The notes beneath the pieces were generated by a model. The model was given only the letters and a program-made list of their open reading frames with translations. It was not told the origin of the DNA and did not search any database. From JAVKDP01 sp040222185 (lineage in GTDB: Bacteria > Bacteroidota > Rhodothermia > Balneolales > Balneolaceae): a stretch of 64,000 bases of DNA. Location: contig JAVKDP010000086.1 in the NCBI GenBank assembly GCA_040222185.1, positions 6,856 through 70,855 on the forward strand. Reading direction: 5' to 3'. Shown one piece after another: positions 17,009 through 26,084 of the stretch. Both the position numbers and the translations under genes were made by a program. Numbering within the stretch: position 1 is the first letter of the stretch; each line of letters starts with the position of its first letter.

Positions 17009-18075
17009 GTGATATAGCAAATATTTCAGAAAGAGCGATTATTCTTCTTAAGAAACTGATTTCGATTCAGTCATATAGTAAGGAAGAGGATAAAACCGCG
17101 GATTTAATTTTCGATTATCTAAGGGAGAATGGATTCAATCCTCAAAGAAAGCTGAATAACATATGGGCATGGTCAGGTAAAAAAGATGCTGCCAAGCCTA
17201 CAATGCTTCTGAACTCTCATCATGATACAGTTAGAGCAACTTCAAAGTGGACTTTTGATCCATTCAACCCTACAGAAGTAGATGGGAAATTAATTGGCCT
17301 GGGAAGTAATGATGCTGGTGGGCCTTTAGTAAGTTTATTGCATGTGTTTATTGAATTATCCAAAAGAGAGCAACCTTATAACCTGGTTTTTCTTGCCTCA
17401 GCAGAAGAAGAGACTTCAGGAAAGCAGGGTGTTCCTATTGTACTTGATGAGATAGGAAAAATTGATCTGGGGGTAGTTGGTGAGCCTACTTCAATGGACA
17501 TGGCTATCGCAGAACGAGGCCTGATTGTATTAGACGGAATTGCACATGGGCAGAGTGGCCATGCAGCACGAGGTGAAGGTGAGAACGCGCTTTATAAAGC
17601 TATAAAAGATATTGAGTGGTTTAAATCGTTTGAGTTTGAGAAGAAGTCTGAGATATTGGGTGGAATCAATATGACGGTGACTCAAATCGAGGCCGGTAGC
17701 CAGCATAATGTTGTTCCTGATGAGTGTAAGTTTGTAGTAGATGTACGTCCGAACGAGCATTATTCCAATAAAGAGATTGTTGAGGTCATTGAAAAATATG
17801 TTGAAAGTGAGATAGTGCCGAGGTCATTAAATCTGAATGCCTCAGGCATTTCACTCGATCATCCGGTTGTTAGAAAAGGGAAAGAGTTGGGGATCAGGAC
17901 TTATGGCTCACAAACAATGTCGGACCAGGTGCATATGCCATTTCAGTGTATAAAAATGGGGCCCGGTGATACCCGACGCTCTCATACCGCGGATGAATTT
18001 ATTTACCTGGATGAGATCAGAGAAGGAATTGATATATATTTAAAGCTTTTAAATGGACTAGAGATCAATGGCTAA
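17005..18075 (+). CDS. argE: M20-family deacylase, ArgE-like
   Basis: Removes the acyl group from N-acylcitrulline (in an argF' pathway) or N-acylornithine. 356 residues. Di-zinc M20 motifs in order: LLNSHHDTVRA (metal His, Asp) at about 69, GSNDAGGPLVSLLH (bridging Asp) near 104, SAEEETSGKQG (catalytic and metal Glu) near 133, and the GEPTS loop. The insertion-domain His is in HGQSGHAARGEGE. The family also contains DapE and ArgE'-type enzymes; operon position makes the arginine role likely. The 3' end overlaps argH by 8 bp. Confidence 0.9.
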   Translation: MSDIANISERAIILLKKLISIQSYSKEEDKTADLIFDYLRENGFNPQRKLNNIWAWSGKKDAAKPTMLLNSHHDTVRATSKWTFDPFNPTEVDGKLIGLGSNDAGGPLVSLLHVFIELSKREQPYNLVFLASAEEETSGKQGVPIVLDEIGKIDLGVVGEPTSMDMAIAERGLIVLDGIAHGQSGHAARGEGENALYKAIKDIEWFKSFEFEKKSEILGGINMTVTQIEAGSQHNVVPDECKFVVDVRPNEHYSNKEIVEVIEKYVESEIVPRSLNLNASGISLDHPVVRKGKELGIRTYGSQTMSDQVHMPFQCIKMGPGDTRRSHTADEFIYLDEIREGIDIYLKLLNGLEING

Positions 18076-19366
18076 AAAACTTTGGGAAAAAGGAATCAAA
18101 ACGGATGCTTTTATAGAAGCCTTTACCGTCGGAAAAGACAGAGAACTGGACCTGGAACTGGCAAAATATGATGTGCAGGGAACCATAGCACACATCACTA
18201 TGCTGGAATCTGTTGGATTACTGGAAGCTGACGAGTTAAAGGCTTTGGTGGCTGAACTGAATAGAATCCTGGAAGAGATTATTGAGCTCGGAGATTTTGT
18301 AATCGAAGAAGGCGTGGAAGATGTTCACTCACAGATTGAGTTGATGCTAACCAGGAAACTCGGTGATGTAGGAAAAAAAGTTCACTCCGGAAGATCCAGG
18401 AACGACCAGGTTCTTGTAGATTTAAAACTTTTCCTGAGGGCTCAAATCCAGGAAATAGTAGATCTGTCTGGCAAGTTATTTGATGCATTAATCATTCAAA
18501 GTGAAGCAAATAAAGAAATCCTCCTTCCCGGATATACACATACACAGGCAGCTATGCCGTCCAGTTTTGGATTATGGTTCGGGGCTTATGCTGAAAGTTT
18601 AGTGGATGATCTCGAATTAATGAAGGCTGCATATTCTATCGTAAACCAAAACCCTTTAGGTTCGGCTGCGGGATATGGCTCTTCCTTCCCGTTAAACAGA
18701 ACAATGACGACAGAGTTACTTGGTTTTGAAGGCATGAACAGAAATGTAGTATACGCCCAGATGGGCAGAGGCAAAGCTGAGCAAACGATGTCGTACGCTA
18801 TGGCTGGACTAGCTGGTACATTAAATAAACTGGCTTCAGATGTGTGTTTATATAACAGTCAGAATTTTGCCTTTCTAAAACTACCAGATGATTTAACAAC
18901 CGGCTCTAGCATTATGCCGCATAAAAAGAACCCGGATGTATTTGAACTTATCCGGGCTAAGACGAATGTGTTAAAATCGTTGCCTGCAACAATCTCAACA
19001 CTTACTGCAAATCTGACATCAGGCTATCACCGGGATTTTCAGATGCTGAAAGAGGTGTTATTCCCGGCAATCAAAGAGCTGAAAGACTGCCTTTTTATTA
19101 CGGAATATGCAGCCAGCAAAATGGAAGTAGCAAAGGATATACTGGATGATCCGAAGTACAAACTCATCTTTTCTGTAGAAGCAGTTAATGAACTGGTAGT
19201 ACAAGGAGTGCCATTTAGAGAGGCTTATGTGCAGGTTGGTAAACAAATCGAGGATGGAACTTTCGAACCACCAACTAAGATAAATCATACACATGAGGGA
19301 AGTATTGGGAACCTGGGGAATGAGGAGATTCAGGGAAGGATGATTGAATTAATGAAAAGATTCTAA
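18068..19366 (+). CDS. argH: Argininosuccinate lyase
   Basis: Last step of arginine synthesis: splits argininosuccinate to arginine and fumarate. 432 residues. The fumarase/aspartase superfamily signature GSSIMPHKKNPDVFELIRA lies at about 278-296. Also EDVHSQIE, HSGRSRNDQVLVDLKLFLR, and PGYTHTQAAMPSSFG near 157. It is the last gene of the operon, followed by a 106-bp gap before an unrelated secreted protein. No terminator was recognised in that gap. Confidence 0.96.
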   Translation: MAKKLWEKGIKTDAFIEAFTVGKDRELDLELAKYDVQGTIAHITMLESVGLLEADELKALVAELNRILEEIIELGDFVIEEGVEDVHSQIELMLTRKLGDVGKKVHSGRSRNDQVLVDLKLFLRAQIQEIVDLSGKLFDALIIQSEANKEILLPGYTHTQAAMPSSFGLWFGAYAESLVDDLELMKAAYSIVNQNPLGSAAGYGSSFPLNRTMTTELLGFEGMNRNVVYAQMGRGKAEQTMSYAMAGLAGTLNKLASDVCLYNSQNFAFLKLPDDLTTGSSIMPHKKNPDVFELIRAKTNVLKSLPATISTLTANLTSGYHRDFQMLKEVLFPAIKELKDCLFITEYAASKMEVAKDILDDPKYKLIFSVEAVNELVVQGVPFREAYVQVGKQIEDGTFEPPTKINHTHEGSIGNLGNEEIQGRMIELMKRF

Positions 19367-19472
19367 ATTTAAGTTCGAAATTATAAACCAGCACCACTTC
19401 AATTTTTATTTAAGCAGGCAATTCTTCACTTTGGATCTTTAAACAGATCGCCAATAACCTTTTAAGAATTGT

Positions 19473-19976
19473 ATGATGAAGAAGATAAACTATAGTGTGC
19501 TTACCTTTGCGGTATTAGCTTTTGCATTAGTTGCTGTTGGAATGGATAAAAGTACTGATCAACAAGAAAAAAGCTATGAATACCTGGATAGAGAGTTAAC
19601 GAATGCCAAAGAATTCACTCTTGAGGTATTCGAAGGAATGCCAGAGGAAGACTATTCTTTCAAACCAGGCGAAGAAATGCGAACCTTTGGAGAGCAGGCT
19701 TTTCATATTGCCTATACTTTCGAGTGGTTTAATGCCAGGTTAAGTGGTGCGCCTATTGCCTGGGAACCAGGCGATGAGTCCAGGATGAGTAAAGATGAAC
19801 TCATCACTTATGCTACAGACCAAATGGATAAATTCATTGAAATGGTTCAGTCTTCAGAAGAAAGTGGACAATTGACGGCTGCTATTCTAGGAACACTTCG
19901 CCACAATTCACATCATCGTGGGCAAATGATTGCATATTATCGTGCTAACGGTATGACTCCACCGTCGTACAGATAA
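19473..19976 (+). CDS. Secreted DinB-family (four-helix metal-binding) protein
   Basis: DinB/DUF664-like four-helix-bundle protein, 167 residues. An N-terminal hydrophobic segment at about 7-23 suggests export, with no lipobox. The three metal-binding histidines typical of the family are visible: AFHIAYTFEWF at about 77 and LRHNSHHRGQM at about 146-156. The exact reaction is unknown; the fold is shared with thiol-dependent S-transferases. Its own terminator follows. The signal-like leader is unusual, as many DinB proteins are cytoplasmic. The start could be either of two adjacent ATGs (19473 or 19476). Confidence 0.8.
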   Translation: MMKKINYSVLTFAVLAFALVAVGMDKSTDQQEKSYEYLDRELTNAKEFTLEVFEGMPEEDYSFKPGEEMRTFGEQAFHIAYTFEWFNARLSGAPIAWEPGDESRMSKDELITYATDQMDKFIEMVQSSEESGQLTAAILGTLRHNSHHRGQMIAYYRANGMTPPSYR

Positions 19977-19983
19977 TTCGACT

Positions 19984-20018
19984 AAAGCCAGGTAGTTTCT
20001 ATCTGGCTTTTCTTTTCT
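19984..20018 (+). terminator. Rho-independent terminator after the DinB-like gene
   Basis: Arms AAGCCAGGTAG (19985-19995) and CTATCTGGCTT (19999-20009) form an 11-bp stem with one G-T pair, followed by TTCTTTTCTT. It ends next to the stop codon of the convergent gene. Confidence 0.85.
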
Positions 20019-20019
20019 T

Positions 20020-20763
20020 CTAGTTTTGTAAAAGACCTTTTCGCCAGGTATTTAATTCTCTAAATGCAGGAAGCATTCGTGATCCATACCAGCTGAACCA
20101 TTCACCATCTACCAATACAACTTTAGATTCCGGGCAAGCTACCCGGACTTCCATAGCATGCTTCTCTTTAAAAGGAAAGGGCTCACTGCTTAACAAGATA
20201 ACCTTGGGCTGTTTAATAGAGAGTTCCTTAAGAGTAGTTACTGGGTAACGTGCCTGGTTCTCAAAAATATTGTTAAGCCCAAAATGCTTCATAACATCAT
20301 TGATATATGTGTCATTACCTATCGACATCCAGGGCTCTCTCCAAATGAAATAGGCCGCTTCTACAGGCTCATAATTAGATGGATCGGGAATAAGCTTTGT
20401 AATAGAGTTGATCAGGATTTTTGCGTCCTCTTCTATATTCAATTTCTTACCGAGTTCATCAATACTATTCAATCCTTGTTGTATAGAATCTATTTCAGTT
20501 ACAATTACTTCGACGTGCTTTAGGAGTTCTTCTACGTCTTCTTTTCTGTTTTCTTCTTTGTTCGAAATAACCAGGTCTGGTTCTAGTGCGAGGATTTTCT
20601 CAATGTTTGGGTTTTTAGTTCCGCCGATTATAGGTATTGTACCAACCTGATTAGATGGGTGTATACAGAAGCGGGTTCTCCCGATTAAACGATCTTTTAA
20701 CCCGAGATCGATGAGTAATTCGGTTAGGCTTGGTACTAAAGATATGATGCGCTGGTAAGACAT
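20020..20763 (-). CDS. BtuF/TroA-like helical-backbone metal (cobalamin or siderophore) binding protein, no signal peptide
   Basis: 247 residues from the ATG at 20763 (MSYQRIISLVPSLTELL); an upstream ATG at 20790 would add nine residues without family support. The fold of the periplasmic binding proteins of vitamin B12/iron-siderophore ABC transporters is clear: IISLVPSLTELLIDLGL, then LEPDLVISNKEEN, and WREPWMSIGNDTYINDVM. There is no signal peptide or lipobox, so it is probably cytoplasmic, as in a subset of the family found without a transporter beside it. No permease or ATPase lies nearby. A role in cobalamin handling is possible but unproven. Confidence 0.75.
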   Translation of the reverse strand: MSYQRIISLVPSLTELLIDLGLKDRLIGRTRFCIHPSNQVGTIPIIGGTKNPNIEKILALEPDLVISNKEENRKEDVEELLKHVEVIVTEIDSIQQGLNSIDELGKKLNIEEDAKILINSITKLIPDPSNYEPVEAAYFIWREPWMSIGNDTYINDVMKHFGLNNIFENQARYPVTTLKELSIKQPKVILLSSEPFPFKEKHAMEVRVACPESKVVLVDGEWFSWYGSRMLPAFRELNTWRKGLLQN

Positions 20764-20834
20764 TTTTTTAATGGAATGGCATATTAGCAAAAAGGATTAT
20801 ACTCAGGAATCCATCAAAGAAAAATAGATATTTC

Positions 20835-21866
20835 ATGGAATTAGGTCTTTACACATTTGTTGAAAATACTCCGGATCCGGAAACCGGGAAGCTCCTTCAC
20901 CCGGCTGATCGCCTTAAAAACCTGATGGAAGAAATTGAATTAGCTGACCAGGCAGGGCTTGATGTATTTGCCATTGGGGAACATCACAGAGAGGAGTTTG
21001 TTTCATCATCCCCAACTACGATTCTTGCTGCGGCAGCGACCCGAACTAAGAATATTAAACTAAGTAGTTCAGTAACGGTTTTAGGTTCCGAAGACCCGGT
21101 TCGAGTATATCAACAATTTGCTACTATTGATCTGCTTTCAAAAGGTCGTGCAGAGATTATCGTTGGTCGTGGATCTTTTATCGAGTCCTTTCCACTATTC
21201 GGATATGATCTGGCGAATTATGAAGATTTATTCGAAGAAAAACTGGATTTACTATTACGGTTAAGAGAGCATGAAGTGATATCATGGAAAGGAGAGCATC
21301 GTCCTACAATTAATAGCCGCGGTATTTATCCTCAACCATTTCAATCCGAGATGCCTATATGGAGAGCAGTAGGCGGAACACCTAAATCTGCATATATCAC
21401 CGGTGCTTTGGGTTTACCATTAGCACTGGCGATTATTGGTGGGTATCCGGCACAGTTCAAGCAGTTCGCGGATTTACATGATCGCGGTGCAGCAGATCAC
21501 GATAAACCAAAGCAAAAATTGAGTATAAATTCTCATGGCTTTATAGCAGATTCTGGACAGGAAGCTGTTGATACAGCTTTCCCGGCTTTCAAGCAGGTAA
21601 TGGATAAAATCGGGAAGGAGAGAGGGTGGGCACCCATGAGCCGGGAGCAATTCGAAGCTTCATGTTCCTTAGAAGGAGCCAATTTTGTAGGTAGCCCTCA
21701 AGAGGTGATTGATAAGATTATGTACCAGTATGAGATATTTAAACATGATCGGTTTTTGCTTCAAATGAGTGTTGGGAGTGTATCCCATAAAAAACTGCTT
21801 CGCTCAATAGAACTTTTTGCTACAGAAGTAGCTCCGGTGATCAGGAAGGAAATAGGGGCTAGCTAA
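20835..21866 (+). CDS. LLM-class flavin-dependent oxidoreductase
   Basis: Luciferase-like (alpha/beta)8-barrel monooxygenase using reduced FMN, 343 residues, cytoplasmic. Seen: an ELGLYTFVE start, the AIGEHHREEFVSSSP segment, TKNIKLSSSVTVLGSEDPVRVYQQFATIDLLSKGRAEIIVGRG, and WRAVGGTPKSA. It resembles the actinobacterial/Bacteroidota group of putative oxidoreductases with an N-terminal barrel and long C-terminal helices. Substrate unknown. Its last 15 codons (from 21809) recur nearly identically at 28517-28561, where they form the tail of an AraC regulator. Confidence 0.88.
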   Translation: MELGLYTFVENTPDPETGKLLHPADRLKNLMEEIELADQAGLDVFAIGEHHREEFVSSSPTTILAAAATRTKNIKLSSSVTVLGSEDPVRVYQQFATIDLLSKGRAEIIVGRGSFIESFPLFGYDLANYEDLFEEKLDLLLRLREHEVISWKGEHRPTINSRGIYPQPFQSEMPIWRAVGGTPKSAYITGALGLPLALAIIGGYPAQFKQFADLHDRGAADHDKPKQKLSINSHGFIADSGQEAVDTAFPAFKQVMDKIGKERGWAPMSREQFEASCSLEGANFVGSPQEVIDKIMYQYEIFKHDRFLLQMSVGSVSHKKLLRSIELFATEVAPVIRKEIGAS

Positions 21867-21958
21867 CTCCTTCTTAGCAATTATTTATATCGGTTTGGCA
21901 ACTTTTAGACAAGATTTACGAAACAGGTCGATTGTTAAAAGAGCCATACATTTTATCG

Positions 21959-22897
21959 ATGAAGTTAACTTATACCCTGCCACTTTATTTACTACTCATA
22001 TTATTGACTACAGATCTACTCTACGGCCAGGTTTATAAAAAGGGCTGGACATCTGATACCAATTTGTTGCTTGAGCCTGGTATCAGGGAAGATGGCAGAC
22101 CGACTTCAAGATGGATAGAAGCAATTTATGCCCGACGAGATAAGGAAACTATTGAAAGGCTTAAGGAAACTTCGAAACTATATACCACAGAAGAGCGCCT
22201 TTGGGTTGAGCTTATTCAAAGTAGAAGCAATGTTTGGAAGGGGCGTATTGACTCGTTATCAATCCCTTTCAAAGAGGTAGCGCTACCTGACACGGTGTTC
22301 ATTTTGATGGGTAATGCAGGAGGTGAGGATGCTTTTACCTATAAAGATTCAACCATAGGCTTTGATGTGAGCAGGCTGCAACAAATCTATGGTAATGCTT
22401 CAAAGCTGGAGAATTTGGATCGTATCGATCGTTTCTTCTCACATGAAATGACACATATCTACCACAAAGCCTGGAAAAAGGAGCATAGAATAGAGTTAAG
22501 TTCACCATTGGAGTATGCTCTTTGGGATTGCCTTGTTGAAGGAATAGGTAATTATCGTTCACTTTCCGATAAATGGGTAAGCAAAGAAGGGATTTTGACA
22601 GATCGAGCAGAAAATACGCTCAATGAGCTTCAACCTATACTTGTAGAACGATTGATTGCTCTTGAGCATGCAACAGAAGATGAATCAATTGAATTACTAG
22701 AAGGTTTATCAAGTGGCTCTTTTACCAAAAAGTGGGGAGCTTTAACAATGGCACTTTGGCTGGCACAAGAGGCAAAAGGAAACGATGCTAACTTACAAAT
22801 ATGGATTGAACGTGGCCCCTGGGGAGTACTGCAATTGGCAGATAAATATCTTCCTGAAGAACAGAGAGAAATTTTATCTAAAGTTAAGAAGTTCTAG
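21959..22897 (+). CDS. Exported HExxH putative metallopeptidase
   Basis: 312 residues from the ATG at 21959; an upstream TTG at 21932 would add a charged leader and is less likely. N-terminal signal peptide with core LPLYLLLILLTT and cleavage near YGQ. A zinc-binding helix HEMTHIYH lies at about residue 165. A downstream Glu in DCLVEGIGNY about 35 residues later could be the third ligand, giving a gluzincin-like arrangement. The family resembles predicted Zn-dependent proteases of the DUF2268 type, but the match is from motif only. It stands alone between the oxidoreductase and the convergent sulfur operon; its stop lies 22 bp from the stop of the class V aminotransferase gene. Confidence 0.65.
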   Translation: MKLTYTLPLYLLLILLTTDLLYGQVYKKGWTSDTNLLLEPGIREDGRPTSRWIEAIYARRDKETIERLKETSKLYTTEERLWVELIQSRSNVWKGRIDSLSIPFKEVALPDTVFILMGNAGGEDAFTYKDSTIGFDVSRLQQIYGNASKLENLDRIDRFFSHEMTHIYHKAWKKEHRIELSSPLEYALWDCLVEGIGNYRSLSDKWVSKEGILTDRAENTLNELQPILVERLIALEHATEDESIELLEGLSSGSFTKKWGALTMALWLAQEAKGNDANLQIWIERGPWGVLQLADKYLPEEQREILSKVKKF

Positions 22898-22919
22898 GTT
22901 AGTGTCTAATGAATCCCTG

Positions 22920-24341
22920 TTAGTAATTCAACTCCTTGGTTTCTAAAAAGCTCTTAACCGATGGGTTGATACTCATAGCAGGATAGTACTCACCAGTTAT
23001 CATATTCAGTGTATAGCGGGATTTGGATTTTAAGTGAGCGATATTTTTTATGGCTCTCAAAAAAAGATCAACATCTTCCTTTGTATTGTAACATCCAAAA
23101 CTGACCCTTACCAGGCCTGGCATGTGCGCTTTGTTTCCAGAGTCTGTTTCTGCTTGCCATCTCTTAATGTCTTCGGATTCAAGCCCAAGTAAACTCACAA
23201 CATATGGATGAGCACAGAAACAACCGTTTCGTACTGCAATTCCATATTCAAAACTAAGTATGGCTGCTACTTCCGCATGATGTATTCCTTCTATGTTAAA
23301 CGAGATTACGCCAACCCTATCTGCCTGAAGATTACCATATATAGAAACATTGTCTATTGAGTTAAGTTCTCCAAGAGCATACTCCGTGAGTTCATGTTCA
23401 TGATTAGATATGTTATGCATGCCCATTTTCTGGAGCTCAGAAATTGTTTTAGCAAGTGTAACAGCTCCAATTACGTTTGGACTTCCTGCTTCTTCCCGGT
23501 CGGGTAATCCTGCCCAGCGAATATCATCAAGAGTAACCGAACTAACCGTGCCACCTCCGGAGTATTCTGGCTCAGTATCCTGGAATACTTCTTTTGGGGC
23601 TACTAAAACTCCGGTGCCAAATGGGGCATACATTTTATGTGCGGAGAACACCAGGAAATCGATATGGCCAGGGTCTTTATCAGGTTTCATATCCATAGCA
23701 CGATGAGGAAGGAGTTGTGCTGCATCAACAAGGATTTTTGCTCCAAACGAATGTGCCAGCTCAGCTATGTAGTGGATGGGCTGCACGATACCAGTGACAT
23801 TAGATGCACCAGAAATACAGACAAGGGCAACTTTTCCTTTATTTTCTTTCAACTTGTTCTTCAGGTCAAGCAAATCTAACATGCCCTGCGGTGTTACTGA
23901 AATATGCAGCGTTGTTGCTTTGCTTCTCCATGGCAAATCATTGGAGTGATGCTCCATCTCAGTAGTTAGAACAACAGAGTCTCTTTCCAGAGGAAGCCGA
24001 AAGGATAATTTATTGATGGCTTCTGTTGTGTTTTTGGTAAAGATAACAGTGTTTTCATCAAGGTTTACACCAATAAAATCTCCAATAATGCGACGTGACT
24101 GGTCATAAAGCTCAGTACTGATTTTTGATTTAAAACCGGCTCCCCTGTGAACACTTGAGTAATAGGGGAGAAATCGATGCAGGTAATCAAATACAGATTG
24201 AAAACTCGGTGTACTGGCGGCATTATCAAGATTTATATATCTCGACTGCATACCATTGGCCAAAGGTACCAGTTGATCGTCTCCGACTATTTCAGGTTTT
24301 GGAAAGTGTTCAATACCAGTTCTTGTAGGCAGGTTTTTCAT
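22920..24341 (-). CDS. Class V aminotransferase, cysteine desulfurase-like
   Basis: PLP-dependent enzyme of the SufS/CsdA group, 473 residues. N-terminal NLDNAASTPSF, TTEMEHHSNDLPWR with the PLP-stacking His, then DAAQLLPHRAMDM, and the PLP lysine in FSAHKMYAPFGTGVL. The mobile-loop cysteine expected in desulfurases may be one of the two in VRNGCFCAHPYV. It is longer than SufS (about 405) through an N-terminal extension and a C-terminal tail. Last gene of the sulfur operon, 3 bp after the rhodanese-like gene, so it may release or transfer sulfane sulfur. An exact substrate is not assured. A decayed copy of its 3' end lies at 28571. Confidence 0.82.
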   Translation of the reverse strand: MKNLPTRTGIEHFPKPEIVGDDQLVPLANGMQSRYINLDNAASTPSFQSVFDYLHRFLPYYSSVHRGAGFKSKISTELYDQSRRIIGDFIGVNLDENTVIFTKNTTEAINKLSFRLPLERDSVVLTTEMEHHSNDLPWRSKATTLHISVTPQGMLDLLDLKNKLKENKGKVALVCISGASNVTGIVQPIHYIAELAHSFGAKILVDAAQLLPHRAMDMKPDKDPGHIDFLVFSAHKMYAPFGTGVLVAPKEVFQDTEPEYSGGGTVSSVTLDDIRWAGLPDREEAGSPNVIGAVTLAKTISELQKMGMHNISNHEHELTEYALGELNSIDNVSIYGNLQADRVGVISFNIEGIHHAEVAAILSFEYGIAVRNGCFCAHPYVVSLLGLESEDIKRWQAETDSGNKAHMPGLVRVSFGCYNTKEDVDLFLRAIKNIAHLKSKSRYTLNMITGEYYPAMSINPSVKSFLETKELNY

Positions 24342-24343
24342 CG

Positions 24344-24949
24344 TTAACAGCCCATCCGCTCGAGGTTCTTAACTACTTTTTTTGGACCTTTATGATTGTT
24401 GTTTACTGGTTTCTCAAGGTAATACTCCAGGATTTCAGCATCATCTATAAATTCAATTCGGCCACCAAAAAATGAAGTCAATGCTTTTATTTTAGAAACA
24501 AGCATCTGGTTGGAATCGGTAACTGCTTTTGGGAGTTTTGGATACAGGATATAATCATACCAATCTTCAACTCCTCCTTTCAGAACAAAATGTTGAGTCT
24601 TACCCAACCCTTTAAGCATGAAATAAGCCTGCTCGGATTGAGTATCATTATCTGAATAAAGAATAAGTGATGAGTGTCTTGGCGTCTCAAAGTCTAATAA
24701 CTCAGAAAGAGTGAGGTTTATAGAAGAAGGGATATTGAATTTTTCAAAATCCGAAGCGGGTCTTAAATCGATAACAGATATATTTTCTTTACCCCTGATA
24801 TCCTGAGCCAACTCTAAAACGGAAAAGTAATCAACTTGAGAGGTCTCGTTTTCCTCAGCTTCTTGTGGAAGTATAAGAGAGGTTATCATCGCTAGTAAAG
24901 AGATGAAGAATGCAAAAGCTGCTAATTTTTGATTTAACGTGAAACTCAT
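24344..24949 (-). CDS. Membrane-anchored rhodanese-like protein lacking the catalytic cysteine
   Basis: 201 residues. An N-terminal hydrophobic segment (LAAFAFFISLLAMITSLIL, about 8-26) acts as anchor or signal. One rhodanese domain follows: SVIDLRPASDFEKFNIPSSINL, then the active-site loop position reads LYSDNDTQSEQA, with Ser where the persulfide-forming Cys of active rhodaneses sits, and VLKGGVEDW. It is therefore probably a sulfur-carrier-binding or structural domain instead of an active sulfurtransferase. The C-terminal extension ends RMGC, with a terminal cysteine. The gene overlaps the upstream YeeE/YedE gene by 4 bp. Confidence 0.78.
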   Translation of the reverse strand: MSFTLNQKLAAFAFFISLLAMITSLILPQEAEENETSQVDYFSVLELAQDIRGKENISVIDLRPASDFEKFNIPSSINLTLSELLDFETPRHSSLILYSDNDTQSEQAYFMLKGLGKTQHFVLKGGVEDWYDYILYPKLPKAVTDSNQMLVSKIKALTSFFGGRIEFIDDAEILEYYLEKPVNNNHKGPKKVVKNLERMGC

Positions 24950-25545
24950 GCTTTTGGTGATGAAGTTCGGCTTTCAATCTTTCCTGAAGCCCAAAAACCC
25001 AACAGAGCCAAAATAACCAGGATAAAGACCATCACGCCACCAGGGAGCTGGAAATAGTCAACAAAGGTAAGTGCACCCATTGGCGTAGCATTATAAAAGC
25101 TTTCCAGGTAAGGATAGAGCTCACCAAAAATCAGAATCCCTGATAACAAACCTAACACATTCATCCATCCGTCCAGGCTGCCTGTTGCACCAGCAACACA
25201 GGAAGTTCCGGGGCAATAGCCACCAACAATGAATCCTACTCCAAAAACCAGTCCTCCAATAATTTGAGGCGCTACAAATGTTGGGGTGAGATAGATGAGT
25301 TCAATGTCAACCACGCCAAACTGATTCACCCAGAATAAACCAATCATAGCAGTTATTATGGCCGTAAACATCATTTTGAAAACAGTCATATCTCGTCCAT
25401 AAAATTGAGCAGCCAGCTTTTTGGCACTTCCGAGCCCAGCTCTCTCCAGGAAAAATCCGAAAGCTATCCCGATAACTAATGCGAATATTAAACTGACCTC
25501 TTCGCCGATCCATCCGTTTATGTAAAAAGGTCCGTTCATATCCAA
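24946..25545 (-). CDS. YeeE/YedE-family membrane protein, second half
   Basis: Inner-membrane sulfur-compound transporter subunit of the YeeE/YedE (TsuA) type, 199 residues with about five membrane helices. The conserved cysteine motif is in GGYCPGTSCVAGATGSLDG at about 108-126. In TsuA of other bacteria such cysteines relay thiosulfate through the membrane. Here the transporter is split into two genes, this one and the 182-residue gene before it (10-bp overlap). It also overlaps the rhodanese-like gene by 4 bp. Confidence 0.85.
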   Translation of the reverse strand: MDMNGPFYINGWIGEEVSLIFALVIGIAFGFFLERAGLGSAKKLAAQFYGRDMTVFKMMFTAIITAMIGLFWVNQFGVVDIELIYLTPTFVAPQIIGGLVFGVGFIVGGYCPGTSCVAGATGSLDGWMNVLGLLSGILIFGELYPYLESFYNATPMGALTFVDYFQLPGGVMVFILVILALLGFWASGKIESRTSSPKA

Positions 25546-26084
25546 AGCCTCCTTACAAACCAGGCCATTGCATAAGCTCCTGCAAATAATGAAATCATGA
25601 ACAACCAGCTTCCAACATTCATAAGTGCCCCTCCGGTAAGTGCTTGACCACTAGTACAACCCCGGGCTAGTTTGGTACCAAAAGCCATAATCATTCCACC
25701 GAAAAATGCGAATTGAAAACGTCTGTTTAATGAAATTCTGGGTCCTTTTTCGGTTTTTATTTTTGTTCTGCCAGCAAACAATCCAGATAGGAACCCACCT
25801 ATTAAAACCCCAATAACTTCGAATACGAGCCAGTCTTTCAGAGGGCTTACTGTTCCGTCTCCGAGATAACCTTTATAAAAGGCATTTTCTTCTGCATGAG
25901 AACTGGATACAGCATCAACTCCAACGGCAACGATTGAAGTCATCGCCCCCGAAGCTCCGATTCCTCTTCCCATAACTATAAAAGTGAGAAGCAGAACAAA
26001 CCCAAGCCCAATCCCACAAATGTATGGATTCCAATAAGGAGTTGGTTTACTCTTGACCAAAGATGGCTGACTGTATGCGGCCAT
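25536..26084 (-). CDS. YeeE/YedE-family membrane protein, first half
   Basis: 182 residues with about four membrane helices; partner of the next gene. The family cysteine motif is KLARGCTSGQALTGGALMNVGSW at about 141-163 (given as its key parts ARGCTSG and TGGAL). The N-terminal part has GRGIGASGAMTS. Likely imports thiosulfate or another sulfane-sulfur compound presented by the exported sulfurtransferase encoded directly upstream (stop and start adjacent at 26084/26085). Confidence 0.85.
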   Translation of the reverse strand: MAAYSQPSLVKSKPTPYWNPYICGIGLGFVLLLTFIVMGRGIGASGAMTSIVAVGVDAVSSSHAEENAFYKGYLGDGTVSPLKDWLVFEVIGVLIGGFLSGLFAGRTKIKTEKGPRISLNRRFQFAFFGGMIMAFGTKLARGCTSGQALTGGALMNVGSWLFMISLFAGAYAMAWFVRRLWI

